DNA of 19,369 nucleotides from contig DAIERH010000019.1 in assembly GCA_027346925.1 (NCBI GenBank), positions 1 to 19,369 on the forward strand. Reading direction: 5' to 3'. Both the position numbers and the translations under genes were made by a program. Positions 1-7,476 of the stretch are shown in pieces; positions within the stretch are counted from its first letter, which is position 1, and every line of letters starts with the position of its first letter. This DNA is from Geobacter sp. Its GTDB lineage: Bacteria; Desulfobacterota; Desulfuromonadia; Geobacterales; Pseudopelobacteraceae. Below the pieces are notes generated by a model. It did not search any database. It had not been told where the DNA came from and saw only the letters and a list, made by a program, of their open reading frames with translations.

Positions 1-87
1 GTGACCGGTCCGGCCAATTCCGGACAGCAGAAAGGCAGCCAGCCGGGAGCAGCTCCGTCCAAGCCGGTGGATTGCGAGGTGCGGTAG
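1..87 (+). CDS. C-terminal end of an unidentified protein (partial at 5' end)
   Basis: Frame 1 is open from the window edge to a TAG at 85-87 and would encode a 28-residue tail rich in Gly, Gln, Ser and Pro, ending KPVDCEVR. A good intrinsic terminator lies 40 bases downstream on the same strand, which supports a real gene end here. The tail is low in complexity and carries no recognisable motif. In particular it lacks the DPCxxCxxH motif that closes [NiFe] hydrogenase large subunits, so it is not the end of HoxH. The function is unknown, and the coding call itself is tentative because so little is visible. Confidence 0.4.
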   Translation: MTGPANSGQQKGSQPGAAPSKPVDCEVR

Positions 88-127
88 GCTATACGGGACC
101 ATTGCCGGTTTCCGGTTTTGATTTTCA

Positions 128-160
128 CAAGGGGCGTCTTTCGGGACACCCCTTGTTTTT
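128..160 (+). terminator. Intrinsic terminator between the upstream gene and hox
   Basis: A 7-bp stem CAAGGGG/CCCCTTG (128-134 with 149-155) is extended inside by GTC/GAC and is followed directly by five T residues (156-160). It would end transcription of the gene finishing at 87 and isolate the hox operon from it. Confidence 0.8.
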
Positions 161-185
161 ATGCCTGTGGCACATGCGGGAAAGG

Positions 186-213
186 TTGCCCCCGCTGGGG
201 GACATGCTACACT
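186..213 (+). promoter_or_regulatory. Candidate sigma-70 promoter of hoxEFUY
   Basis: TTGCCC (186-191) and TACACT (208-213) are separated by 16 bases, each matching four of six consensus positions, about 30 bases before the hoxE start. It lies just after the terminator at 128-160. The AAGGA ribosome binding site of hoxE follows at 231-235. I see no well-spaced sigma-54 site. Confidence 0.45.
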
Positions 214-243
214 TGAATCATCTTCCTGCAAAGGATCGCCGCC

Positions 244-753
244 ATGACCAATAACCCCATCCATCATGACGACCCGGCTGCCGGCCCATTCCCGGAGATT
301 GATGGGGCGCTCGGGAGATGCCGTTTTCGCGGCGACGCCCTGATCGAGGTGCTGCACGTGGCTCAGGAGCGTTACGGCTGGCTGTCAAGGGATGTGCTGC
401 GTTATGTGGCAAGCCGCCTGAGACTGCCGCCAAGCCTGGTCTACGGCGTCGCCTCCTTCTACCACTTCTTCACCCTTGAGCCTAAGGGGCACCATCGCTG
501 CACGGTCTGCACCGGCACCTCCTGCCATATAAAGGGTGGTTCGGCACTGCTGCGTGAATTGGAGCACCGCTTGGGCATCCCCCGTGGTACGACCAGCAGG
601 GACAGGACCGTCACCCTGGATACCGTGCGCTGCCTGGGGCTATGCGGGATGGCCCCCCTGGTGCTGCTCGACGGGACTGCCATTACCGGGGGGCCTGCAG
701 GGGACGTGGCCGACGAGGCGTGCCGGCGGCTCGGGGCATCGGGGCGGCGATGA
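244..753 (+). CDS. hoxE: HoxE, [2Fe-2S] subunit of NAD-linked bidirectional [NiFe] hydrogenase
   Basis: This 169-residue protein belongs to the NuoE/HoxE family, thioredoxin-like [2Fe-2S] proteins of the diaphorase part of Hox hydrogenases and complex I. The cluster ligands are visible as C89-x4-C94 in VCTGTSCHIKGG and C130-x3-C134 in RCLGLCG. The N-terminal half has the helical NuoE region, including LPPSLVYGVASFYHFF. The length is normal. The ATG at 244 is preceded by AAGGA at 8-base spacing. The stop overlaps the hoxF start (ATGA), so the two are translationally coupled, and the order E-F-U-Y is the standard Hox order. The role is cytoplasmic electron transfer between the HoxF flavin and the hydrogenase part. 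A plain NuoE is unlikely because HoxU and HoxY follow. Confidence 0.93.
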   Translation: MTNNPIHHDDPAAGPFPEIDGALGRCRFRGDALIEVLHVAQERYGWLSRDVLRYVASRLRLPPSLVYGVASFYHFFTLEPKGHHRCTVCTGTSCHIKGGSALLRELEHRLGIPRGTTSRDRTVTLDTVRCLGLCGMAPLVLLDGTAITGGPAGDVADEACRRLGASGRR

Positions 754-2396
754 GGAGCGCTGAACTGCTCGACAGGATGAAAAAGGCGCGGGAGATGCTG
801 GCCGCAGCCGGCACGCGGGTATCGGTCTGCATGGGCTCTCCCTGTATCGCCGCCGGCGCAGAGGCCGTGCTGCGAGAATTGCGCGCAATGTACGGTGGAC
901 AGGCGATCCACGTCACGGGCAGCGGCTGCATGGGGCCCTGCGGCCGCGGGCCGCTGCTCAGGATCGACCGGAACGGCGAGCCAACGGCCTTTTACGAAAA
1001 GATGACGCCGGCCGATGCTTGCGCGGCAGTGGGGGCTTATCTGGACGGCAACGCCAACGGACCGGGACGGCTGGCACCGGATTTTCCCTTCATTGCCCGG
1101 CAAACGCGGGTGGTGCTGGCCAACTGCGGCACCTGCGATCCGGAGAGCCTGGAAAGCGCCCTGGCAGTTGGCGGATGGTCGGCATTGGCCCAGGCTATCG
1201 TCCATTTGACTCCGGAAGAGGTCTGCGCCGAGGTTTCGGCCAGCGGGCTGCGGGGGCGCGGCGGCGCCGGATTCCCCACGGGCCTGAAGTGGACGACCGT
1301 GGCCAAGGCCCAGGGGACCCAGAAGTACGTGATCTGCAACGCCGACGAAGGGGACCCGGGGGCCTTCATGGACCGCACCCTCATGGAGTCGGATCCGCAC
1401 CGCCTGCTGGAGGGCATGGCCATTGCCGCCTATGCCGTGGGCGCGGAAGTGGGCTTCGTCTACGTGCGGGGCGAATATCCCCTGGCGGCGGCCCGGTTGC
1501 GGAGGGCCATTGCCGAGGCGGAACAGGCTGGGCTGCTGGGTCGGCGCATCCTGGGGAGAGGTTTTTCGTTAACCATCCGGGTGCGCATCGGGGCCGGAGC
1601 CTTTGTCTGCGGCGAGGAGACCGCGCTGATGGCCTCCATCATGGGACGTCGCGGCCAGCCGGTCATCCGCCCCCCCTACCCGGCCCAGCACGGCCTGTGG
1701 GGCCGCTCCACCCTGATCAACAACGTTGAGACCTACGGTTGCATCGCACCGCTCATTCGCAACGGCTCCGCCTGGTTCAAGGCCATTGGCAGCCCTGGCA
1801 ACAGCGGCACCAAGGTTTTCTCCATCTCCGGCGATGTTGACACCGTCGGGGTGCTTGAGGTAGCGCTCGGCACCCCCCTGCGGCACCTGGTGGAAATGGC
1901 CGGAGGCGTCACGGGAGGCACCTTCAAGGCGGCCCAGACCGGGGGCGCCAGCGGCGGCTGCATCCCCGAGGGCCACCTGGACACCCCGGTGGACTACGAG
2001 AGCCTGACAGCACTTGGCTCCATCATGGGGTCGGGCGGCATGATCGTCATGAACGACCAACGCTGCATGCCGGATGTGGCCCGCTTTTTCATGAACTTCT
2101 GCCAGGACGAGAGTTGCGGGAAATGCGCCCCCTGCCGGGCGGGAACACAGCAGGTCAGCCGCCTGCTGGAGCGGATTTGTGGCGGGGATGCCGATCTGGC
2201 CGATCTGGACCGGCTGGAGGAACTCTGCCTGCTGATGCGGGACGCCAGCCTGTGCGGCCTGGGCATGGCCGCGCCCAACCCGGTGCTCGGCACCCTGCGG
2301 TGGTTCCGGGAAGAGTACGAGGCCCACATCCGCGGCGGGCGTTGTCCCAGCAATGTCTGCGAACGGGAGGACAGTCCATGCCACGGCTTACCCTGA
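750..2396 (+). CDS. hoxF: HoxF, NADH/FMN-binding diaphorase subunit of Hox hydrogenase
   Basis: This 548-residue NuoF-family flavoprotein oxidises or reduces NAD(P) at FMN and passes electrons to iron-sulfur clusters. An N-terminal thioredoxin-like [2Fe-2S] domain has C27-x4-C32 and C60-x3-C64. The FMN/NADH fold follows, with GLRGRGGAGFPTGLKW (about 167-181), CNADEGDPGAFMDR (196-209) and GAGAFVCGEETAL (281-293). The C-terminal [4Fe-4S] ligands are C456, C459, C462 (ESCGKCAPC) and C502. The N-terminal fusion is typical of HoxF. The ATG at 750 overlaps the hoxE stop by four bases. The frame is open further upstream, but that stretch is the shadow of hoxE. The 3' end overlaps hoxU by 19 bases. 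All expected cofactor residues are present. Confidence 0.95.
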   Translation: MRSAELLDRMKKAREMLAAAGTRVSVCMGSPCIAAGAEAVLRELRAMYGGQAIHVTGSGCMGPCGRGPLLRIDRNGEPTAFYEKMTPADACAAVGAYLDGNANGPGRLAPDFPFIARQTRVVLANCGTCDPESLESALAVGGWSALAQAIVHLTPEEVCAEVSASGLRGRGGAGFPTGLKWTTVAKAQGTQKYVICNADEGDPGAFMDRTLMESDPHRLLEGMAIAAYAVGAEVGFVYVRGEYPLAAARLRRAIAEAEQAGLLGRRILGRGFSLTIRVRIGAGAFVCGEETALMASIMGRRGQPVIRPPYPAQHGLWGRSTLINNVETYGCIAPLIRNGSAWFKAIGSPGNSGTKVFSISGDVDTVGVLEVALGTPLRHLVEMAGGVTGGTFKAAQTGGASGGCIPEGHLDTPVDYESLTALGSIMGSGGMIVMNDQRCMPDVARFFMNFCQDESCGKCAPCRAGTQQVSRLLERICGGDADLADLDRLEELCLLMRDASLCGLGMAAPNPVLGTLRWFREEYEAHIRGGRCPSNVCEREDSPCHGLP

Positions 2397-3082
2397 CCAT
2401 CGACGGCCGGGCCGTACGTGCCGGGCGCGGACAAACCATCCTGCAAGCGGCGCGTTCCCACGGCATCGCCATCCCCACCCTGTGCAACCTGGAGGGACTT
2501 ACACCGCTGGGCGGCTGCCGGGTCTGCATCGTCGAAGTCGAGGGACGCCCCCGGCCAGTGCCCTCCTGCACAACCAGAGCCGAGCAGGGGATGGTGGTGA
2601 CGACCGATTCCGAACGCCTGGCCGCGGCGCGAAGAATGATCGTTGAACTGCTCCTGGCGGAGCGCAACCATACCTGCGCGGTCTGCGTGATGAACGGCAA
2701 CTGCGAACTGCAAACCCTTGCCACGTACCTCGGCATCGACCATGTGCGCTACGGCTTCATCTCGCCCCTGGCCAGCGTGGACATCAGCCACGAGCGTTTC
2801 GGCATGGACCACAACCGCTGTATCCTTTGCCGGCGCTGTGTGCGCGTCTGCAACGAGATCGAGGGGGCCCACACCTGGGATGTGGGCGGCCGGGGGGCGG
2901 CCAGCCGGATTATCAGCGATCTGGCGGAACCGTGGGGGGAGAGCGCCACGTGCACCGGCTGCGGCAAGTGCGTCCAGGCCTGCCCCACCGGCGCGCTGTT
3001 CGAGAAGGGGGCCGTTGCCACCCGCAAGGGGACCATCTGCCTGGAGCGGCTGGTGGAATGGCGCAAACGGGGTGAGCCATGA
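2378..3082 (+). CDS. hoxU: HoxU, ferredoxin-like iron-sulfur subunit of Hox hydrogenase
   Basis: This 234-residue protein resembles the N-terminal part of NuoG and relays electrons from HoxF/HoxE to HoxY. Four cluster sites can be read: plant-type [2Fe-2S] with C36, C47, C50 and C64; a His-Cys site with H98, C100, C103 and C109; and two [4Fe-4S] motifs, C148-C151-C154-C158 and C192-C195-C198-C202. The ATG at 2378 has a GGGAGGA site just upstream and lies inside the end of hoxF, which implies coupled translation. The length matches HoxU rather than full NuoG, which would continue into a molybdopterin-like domain. Confidence 0.95.
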   Translation: MPRLTLTIDGRAVRAGRGQTILQAARSHGIAIPTLCNLEGLTPLGGCRVCIVEVEGRPRPVPSCTTRAEQGMVVTTDSERLAAARRMIVELLLAERNHTCAVCVMNGNCELQTLATYLGIDHVRYGFISPLASVDISHERFGMDHNRCILCRRCVRVCNEIEGAHTWDVGGRGAASRIISDLAEPWGESATCTGCGKCVQACPTGALFEKGAVATRKGTICLERLVEWRKRGEP

Positions 3083-3564
3083 AGCAACGGATCAGGCTGG
3101 CAACTGCCTGGCTTTCCGGCTGCTCCGGCTGCCACATGGGCCTCCTCAACCTGCACGCCGGGCTGCTGGAGTTGTTCGAACGGTGCGATCTGGTCTACTC
3201 GCCGTTGGCGGATATCAAGCAGTACCCCCACGGGGTGGATCTTTGCCTGGTGGAAGGTGCGGTGGGCAGCGGGGACAATCGGGAGATGGCAGAGGTCATC
3301 AGGGAGCGGACGGCCTTCGTGGTGAGCCTGGGGGATTGCGCCGTGAACGGCAATGTGGCCGCCCTGCGCAATCCGCGCGGAAAAGCGGCAACGCTCAACC
3401 GTGTCTACCCCCAACCCGGTGGCTTCACCCCGGATGTTCCGGCCCTGGGGGAGATCGTGCTACCGCTGCACCACGTCATTGCCGTCGATGCCTTCATCCC
3501 CGGCTGCCCACCCGCGCCCGATGCCATAGGGCAGGCCATCCAGCGGTTCGTTACCCGCATGTAA
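3079..3564 (+). CDS. hoxY: HoxY, small subunit of NAD-linked [NiFe] hydrogenase
   Basis: This 161-residue small subunit binds the proximal [4Fe-4S] cluster next to the nickel-iron site of HoxH. The four ligands are visible: C15 and C18 in SGCSGCHMG, C87 in LGDCAVNGN and C143 in PGCPPAPDAI. There is no Tat signal, so the enzyme is cytoplasmic, as expected for Hox. The start overlaps the hoxU stop (ATGA). It is slightly shorter than many HoxY proteins, but no domain is missing. Downstream there are only 72 bases before the convergent cysK gene, so the usual next gene, hoxH, is absent here. An F420- or methyl viologen-reducing small subunit is less likely given hoxEFU upstream. Confidence 0.92.
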   Translation: MKQRIRLATAWLSGCSGCHMGLLNLHAGLLELFERCDLVYSPLADIKQYPHGVDLCLVEGAVGSGDNREMAEVIRERTAFVVSLGDCAVNGNVAALRNPRGKAATLNRVYPQPGGFTPDVPALGEIVLPLHHVIAVDAFIPGCPPAPDAIGQAIQRFVTRM

Positions 3565-3636
3565 CGATCCGTACCCGCAAACACGAACGTCCCTTGTCGG
3601 GGCGTATCGGCACATCATTTTTTTGGTACAGCCCCC

Positions 3637-4560
3637 CTAATCGAACAGTCCCGTGGACAGGTACCGCTCCCCGGAATCAGGCAGGATAACCACCACGTTC
3701 CGTCCGGTCCCGAGCCTGAGCGCCACCCGCAACGCACCTGTCAGGGCCGCCCCGCAGGAAATGCCGCACAAAAGCCCTTCTTCACGGGCAAGCCGCCGGC
3801 TACAGGCAAAGGCCTCCTCATCGTGTACGGCAATGACCTCGTCATACACCGAGCTATCGAGCACCTCGGGGATAAAGCCGGCGCCTATGCCCTGGATCCC
3901 GTGGGGCCCCGGCATCCCCCCCGAAAGCACCGCCGAGCCGGCCGGTTCCACTGCCGCGATATGAATGGCCGGGTTATGGGAACGGAGTGCCTCTCCCGTA
4001 CCGGTGATGGTGCCGCCGGTTCCGACGCCGGCAACGAATCCGTCGATCGAGCGCCCCTGCATGGCTCTGATGATCTCCGGGCCGGTTGTGCGGCGGTGTA
4101 TTTCGGGGTTGGCCGGATTCTTGAACTGCTGCGGCAGCAGCCATCCGTTCTTTTCAGCCATCTCTTCGGCCTGTTGGACAGCCCCTTTCATCCCCTGATT
4201 ACCGGGGGTCAGGACAAGTTCGGCGCCGTATGCCAGGAGCAGGCGCCGCCGTTCCAGACTCATGGTTTCAGGCATGGTCAGCACCAGCCGGTAGCCCTTG
4301 ACGGCGCAGACCAGGGCCAGCCCTATCCCGGTGTTGCCGCTGGTGGGCTCGATAATGGTATCTCCCGGCTTGATGCGGCCGTCGTGCTCGGCAGCCTCGA
4401 TCATGGCCAGGGCAATACGGTCCTTGACGCTGCCGCCGGGGTTCGTGGCCTCGATCTTGGCGTAGATGCTCGCGCTATCCGCTTCGGTTATCCTGCCGAG
4501 CCTCACCAGGTGGGTGTTGCCGATCTGTCCAAGGGTGGTGTCGCTGATTTCAACGGGCAT
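3637..4560 (-). CDS. cysK: Cysteine synthase A (O-acetylserine sulfhydrylase)
   Basis: This 307-residue PLP enzyme of fold type II makes cysteine from O-acetylserine and sulfide. The PLP lysine is K46 in NPGGSVKDR, the substrate loop is TSGNTG (73-78), the phosphate-binding glycine loop is GTGGTITG (180-187), and the family C-terminal motif PDSGERYLST is at 294-303. The length is that of CysK/CysM. The start gives the usual beginning, MPVEISDTTLGQIGNT, although the ribosome binding site is weak. It lies downstream of an Rrf2 regulator gene on the same strand with a 190-base gap holding a long hairpin, so the two may be co-transcribed. CysK is favoured over CysM or cystathionine beta-synthase by length and motifs, but the exact substrate cannot be proven here. 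Confidence 0.93.
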   Translation of the reverse strand: MPVEISDTTLGQIGNTHLVRLGRITEADSASIYAKIEATNPGGSVKDRIALAMIEAAEHDGRIKPGDTIIEPTSGNTGIGLALVCAVKGYRLVLTMPETMSLERRRLLLAYGAELVLTPGNQGMKGAVQQAEEMAEKNGWLLPQQFKNPANPEIHRRTTGPEIIRAMQGRSIDGFVAGVGTGGTITGTGEALRSHNPAIHIAAVEPAGSAVLSGGMPGPHGIQGIGAGFIPEVLDSSVYDEVIAVHDEEAFACSRRLAREEGLLCGISCGAALTGALRVALRLGTGRNVVVILPDSGERYLSTGLFD

Positions 4561-4668
4561 GGCTTGTTCCCATGGATTGGATTGCGGGAGCGTGGATTTT
4601 TCGCAAGGTCAAGAAAATCGAGGAATGGCGAGGAGACGTGACTTACAGTACGTCGCATGAAGCCGTTC

Positions 4669-4729
4669 CCAAGACCGATTATCGCGGACTATTCGCAGTG
4701 CGAATTGGACCGCGAAGGGGCGGTCTTGG
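4669..4729. promoter_or_regulatory. Long segmented hairpin between rrf2 gene and cysK
   Basis: Perfect 9-bp arms CCAAGACCG (4669-4677) and CGGTCTTGG (4721-4729) enclose a second arm pair TCGCGG/CCGCGA and a third pair ATTCGC/GCGAAT around the loop AGT. The structure is possible on both strands but lies in the minus-strand leader of cysK. No T-run follows, so it is not a typical terminator. It could be an mRNA processing or stability structure, a regulatory leader or a dispersed palindromic repeat. Confidence 0.6.
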
Positions 4730-4750
4730 CCGAGTCAAAAGCCGCACTCC

Positions 4751-5227
4751 CTAGATGTAGTACATGAAGCGGTGGTCTTGTTCCTTCTTGACCCCCAACT
4801 CCTGTCCGCGCTGACAGAGAGTTTGCAGGGTCATGCCGGCAAAAAGCGTGTTGAGGAGTTCACTGGCCTCATGCCACACCATCTGCGTGACGCAGTTGCC
4901 CTCGAAGGGGCAATCAAGCTTGCGCTTTGGCTTCTTTTTCGTGGTGCCGCTGCAATCCGACAGGAGCGTATCCTGCTCGGTCGCGTTCAGAATTTCCAGC
5001 ACCGTGATCTCCTCCGGTTTCCTGGCCAGGCAGTAGCCTCCCTGGGGGCCACGCTTGCTCTTGAGGATGCCGGCCCGTTTGAGGTTTTGAAAGATCTGTT
5101 CCAGGTAGCGGGGGGAAATCTGCTGGCGACGCGAGATATCCTGAATCTGGGCCGGCATGGAGCCGCAATTGTAGGCAATGTCGAACAGGGCGCGAAGTCC
5201 GTAGCGGCTCTTGGTTGTCAGACGCAT
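4751..5227 (-). CDS. Rrf2-family transcriptional regulator, IscR/CymR-like
   Basis: This 158-residue protein has the Rrf2 winged-helix start MRLTTKSRYGLRALFDIA, the recognition-helix region ISPRYLEQIFQNLKRAGILKSKRG and the wing GPQGGYCLA. The family glutamate E43 is present. Three cysteines (C92, C106, C112) sit in the region where IscR holds its [2Fe-2S] ligands, but the first spacing is longer (13 residues, with the basic stretch TKKKPKRK), so cluster binding is plausible and not proven. The start has AAGGGGG upstream, and a perfect TTGACA lies further up. Since cysK follows, it may control cysteine or iron-sulfur supply, as CymR and IscR do. The ligand and targets are inferred. Confidence 0.85.
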   Translation of the reverse strand: MRLTTKSRYGLRALFDIAYNCGSMPAQIQDISRRQQISPRYLEQIFQNLKRAGILKSKRGPQGGYCLARKPEEITVLEILNATEQDTLLSDCSGTTKKKPKRKLDCPFEGNCVTQMVWHEASELLNTLFAGMTLQTLCQRGQELGVKKEQDHRFMYYI

Positions 5228-5262
5228 GTCATGCCCCCTTGCGGTAGTGAGGAATCCGAATA

Positions 5263-5291
5263 CAAATACTATAACACACCTATGCTGTCAA
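5263..5291 (-). promoter_or_regulatory. Candidate promoter of the Rrf2 regulator gene
   Basis: On the minus strand a perfect -35 TTGACA (5291-5286) is followed 17 bases later by a weak TATTTG (5268-5263). A better TATAGT lies only 12 bases away (5273-5268). A strong -35 with a poor -10 would fit a regulated promoter. The surrounding AT-rich stretch stands out from the GC-rich background. Confidence 0.4.
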
Positions 5292-5340
5292 GAAAATACG
5301 GCTTACACCCCCATGATTCTACACCAAAAATCCGCTGACA

Positions 5341-6063
5341 TCATGTCACGGCCCGTGCCACGGTGATGACCGTCACCTCAGCCGCGCCAGCCAGTTTCAG
5401 CACCCGTGAACACTCCTCAGCCGTGCTGCCGGTGGTGAGGACATCATCCAGCAGCAACACCCGTTTTCCCGCTACCACGGCAGGATCTCTCACGCAAAAC
5501 GCCCCTTTGACATTATCGCGCCGTTCATGGGCAGCCAGATTGATCTGGGGCTCGGTCCAGCGTATGCGTACCAAGGCGCGCCTGGCCAGCGGGAGTCGCC
5601 ACCGCCGCGCCAGCAACTCCCCCAACAGCACCGCTTGGTTGAAGCCGCGGCTTCGCAGGCGCCTGACGTGCAGCGGCACCGGCGCGATCAGGTCAGGCGC
5701 GCGGGACATGACGAATTCCGTCAGTCCTTCTGCCGCCAAGAGCGCCAGGGGGCGGCGCAGATGGGTCTTGTTACGGTATTTGAAGGCATGAATAAGGTCG
5801 CGGCTGTGCCCTTCGTACAGCAGGGCGGCGCGGGCGGCGTCGAAAGCGGGCAAATCCTTGATGCAGTTGCCGCAGGGGTGATCCGTACCTGCTCCCTGGA
5901 ACGGGATGCCGCAGACCGGGCAGAGCGGATGCCCCACGGGCGGCATCTGTTCCCGGCACGACGGACAGATGTGCAGCACCCCGGCATCGGGGATAAAGGT
6001 ACGGCAGACGTGGCAGAGCGGTGGAAAGAAGAAGTCCAGAAAGGCTGTGAGGAATACGGTCAC
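5341..6063 (-). CDS. ComF-family phosphoribosyltransferase-like protein
   Basis: This 240-residue ComF/GntX-type protein has four CxxC pairs near the N terminus (C17/C20, C33/C36, C48/C51, C64/C67), which can form the zinc-binding double zinc-ribbon of this family. A type I phosphoribosyltransferase domain follows, with the PRPP-binding motif RVLLLDDVLTTGST at 201-214. The family motif RGFNQ is at 139-143. ComF proteins act in DNA uptake in competent bacteria, but the gene is also common in bacteria not known to be competent, so the role here is open. The start codon is GTG with only a weak ribosome binding site. It follows the LUD gene on the same strand after 78 bases. Confidence 0.88.
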   Translation of the reverse strand: MTVFLTAFLDFFFPPLCHVCRTFIPDAGVLHICPSCREQMPPVGHPLCPVCGIPFQGAGTDHPCGNCIKDLPAFDAARAALLYEGHSRDLIHAFKYRNKTHLRRPLALLAAEGLTEFVMSRAPDLIAPVPLHVRRLRSRGFNQAVLLGELLARRWRLPLARRALVRIRWTEPQINLAAHERRDNVKGAFCVRDPAVVAGKRVLLLDDVLTTGSTAEECSRVLKLAGAAEVTVITVARAVT

Positions 6064-6141
6064 GTTCCGAATGTCCCATCACAGGGGGGCCTGGCCTGCC
6101 GGGTTGCGGCAATCTGGCAGACGACAGCCCCCCAGGCGCGG

Positions 6142-6795
6142 TTAAAACCCCAGGTCCTCGTTCACCACCAGCACCCGCAGGTCGGTCATGCGCGGCTTGC
6201 GGTCAATGACGGTGGTCACGCGGCAGATGCGGTCTGGAGAGTTGCAGTTGCTGCAAAAGCCGGTGCGGGCGCAGGGGGTGTTGAAGTTCAAGCGCTTGGC
6301 GTTGGGGGGAGAGGCCCAGGCCTTGACGCGCCGTATGGCATCCTGGGGGGTGCCGTCAACCAGCTTGTTGCGCCCGGCCACCACGATTACCTTGGCAGGG
6401 CCGAAGAACATGGCCGCTGCCCGGTTGCCGGTGGCGTCGATGTTGACCAGTTCACCATTCAGTGTCAAGGCATTGCAGCCGCAGAGAAACAGGTCGCAGG
6501 TCAGCTGGCGACGCATGATTGCCAGCCGTTCCTCGATCGACAGGGAGTAATTGCCGTGGTTGAGGATCTCCTTGCCCTGTTCCCGCAGACAGGCCTCCAC
6601 CCCCAGGCCGGCAATAGTCATGGAGCCACCGAACCCGACACTCCGGGCATCGGCCGCCTCGTTCACAATGTACTCGAAAGCATCCCGCGGCGTGGGGCAG
6701 TAGATCGCGCTAAAACCGTTCAAACCCAGCGCCTCCACCGCCTTCTGGCATTTTTGTTCATGGGTCCAGGTCACCAGTTCTTCGGCTGTGCTCAT
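6142..6795 (-). CDS. LUD-domain protein (LutC/DUF162-like)
   Basis: This 217-residue stand-alone LUD-domain protein has the family features VGFGGSMTIAGLG (53-65), ALTLNGELVNIDATGNRAA (109-127) and KVIVVAGRNKL (135-145). A C-terminal cysteine cluster C175-x5-C181-x2-C184-x6-C191 could hold a metal or an iron-sulfur cluster. LutB and LutC act in lactate oxidation, but no lutA or lutB lies nearby, so lactate use should not be assumed. The start has GGAGGG immediately upstream. It probably shares a transcript with the downstream comF-like gene and may be read from the cyclophilin gene, which lies 76 bases upstream on the same strand. The reaction is unknown. Confidence 0.85.
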   Translation of the reverse strand: MSTAEELVTWTHEQKCQKAVEALGLNGFSAIYCPTPRDAFEYIVNEAADARSVGFGGSMTIAGLGVEACLREQGKEILNHGNYSLSIEERLAIMRRQLTCDLFLCGCNALTLNGELVNIDATGNRAAAMFFGPAKVIVVAGRNKLVDGTPQDAIRRVKAWASPPNAKRLNFNTPCARTGFCSNCNSPDRICRVTTVIDRKPRMTDLRVLVVNEDLGF

Positions 6796-6871
6796 AATCC
6801 CTCCAGTTTTCTGCCGGCTACCAACTGTTATCCCATGGATGCCGGTATTCAGCCTTCTTTCGCTGCGACGG

Positions 6872-7438
6872 TTACTTCAGCACCTTGATGGATTTGATCA
6901 CCACCTGCTGCGCGGGCACATCGGCCATGCCGTGGGCAAAGCCGGTTTTGACCGCCTTGATCCGGTCAACCACGTTCATCCCCTCAACCACCTTACCGAA
7001 AACGGCATAGCCGTAGCCGTCCGGGCTGGGGCGATTGAGCATGTCGTTGTTCACCACGTTGATGAAGAACTGGGAGGTGGCGCTGTCCGGGGCGCCGGTG
7101 CGCGCCATGGCGATGGTTCCGCGCAGATTTTTGAGTCCGTTTGCAGCCTCGTTCTTAATGGGTGCATTGGTCTGCTTCTGCATGAAATCGGTACCGAAGC
7201 CGCCCCCCTGGATCATGAAGCCGTTGATGACCCGGTGAAAGATAGTGCCGCTGTAAAAGCCGCTGTTGACATAGGCCAGGAAATTCTTGACGCTGATGGG
7301 CGCCTCCTCCTCGAACAGTTCCAACTTCACGTTGCCCATACTGGTCTCCATGAGCACCAGCGGGTTCCTGGCCTCGGCAGTGACGGCCAGCGTCATGCAG
7401 ACGACCAGGGCTGCCACGGCGCACAGATTTTTCAACAT
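6872..7438 (-). CDS. ppiA: Exported cyclophilin-type peptidyl-prolyl cis-trans isomerase
   Basis: This 188-residue protein has a signal peptide (about 1-23, ending VTAEA) followed by a complete cyclophilin domain. Catalytic-site segments are visible in FHRVINGFMIQGGGF, GTIAMARTGAPDSATSQFF and the closing segment GYAVFGKVVEGMNVVDRI. It would speed proline isomerisation in periplasmic proteins, like PpiA of E. coli. The start has the strong site GAGGAGG five bases upstream, and a promoter with 17-base spacing is visible. The gene diverges from the Spy-type operon, with 183 bases between the starts. The exported location is inferred from the signal peptide. Confidence 0.93.
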   Translation of the reverse strand: MLKNLCAVAALVVCMTLAVTAEARNPLVLMETSMGNVKLELFEEEAPISVKNFLAYVNSGFYSGTIFHRVINGFMIQGGGFGTDFMQKQTNAPIKNEAANGLKNLRGTIAMARTGAPDSATSQFFINVVNNDMLNRPSPDGYGYAVFGKVVEGMNVVDRIKAVKTGFAHGMADVPAQQVVIKSIKVLK

Positions 7439-7476
7439 GATGACCTCCTCGTGCGGATAATTGATCGTGGAGCACG

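Noticed and set aside
168..190. Possible sigma-54 promoter TGGCAC...TTGCC before hoxE
   Set aside because: The two elements are 12 bases apart instead of the five required.
72..254. 60-codon open frame before hoxE
   Set aside because: It runs through the terminator at 128-160 and the hoxE promoter and ribosome binding site and has no ribosome binding site of its own.
459..1400. Long minus-strand open frame opposite hoxE/hoxF
   Set aside because: It is antisense to two clear hydrogenase genes and its translation has no family motifs; long antisense frames are expected in GC-rich DNA.
6064..6141. G/C-run pairing (GGGGGGC with GCCCCCC) between the LUD and comF-like genes as a terminator
   Set aside because: The loop is about 45 bases and no T-run follows, so it does not qualify.
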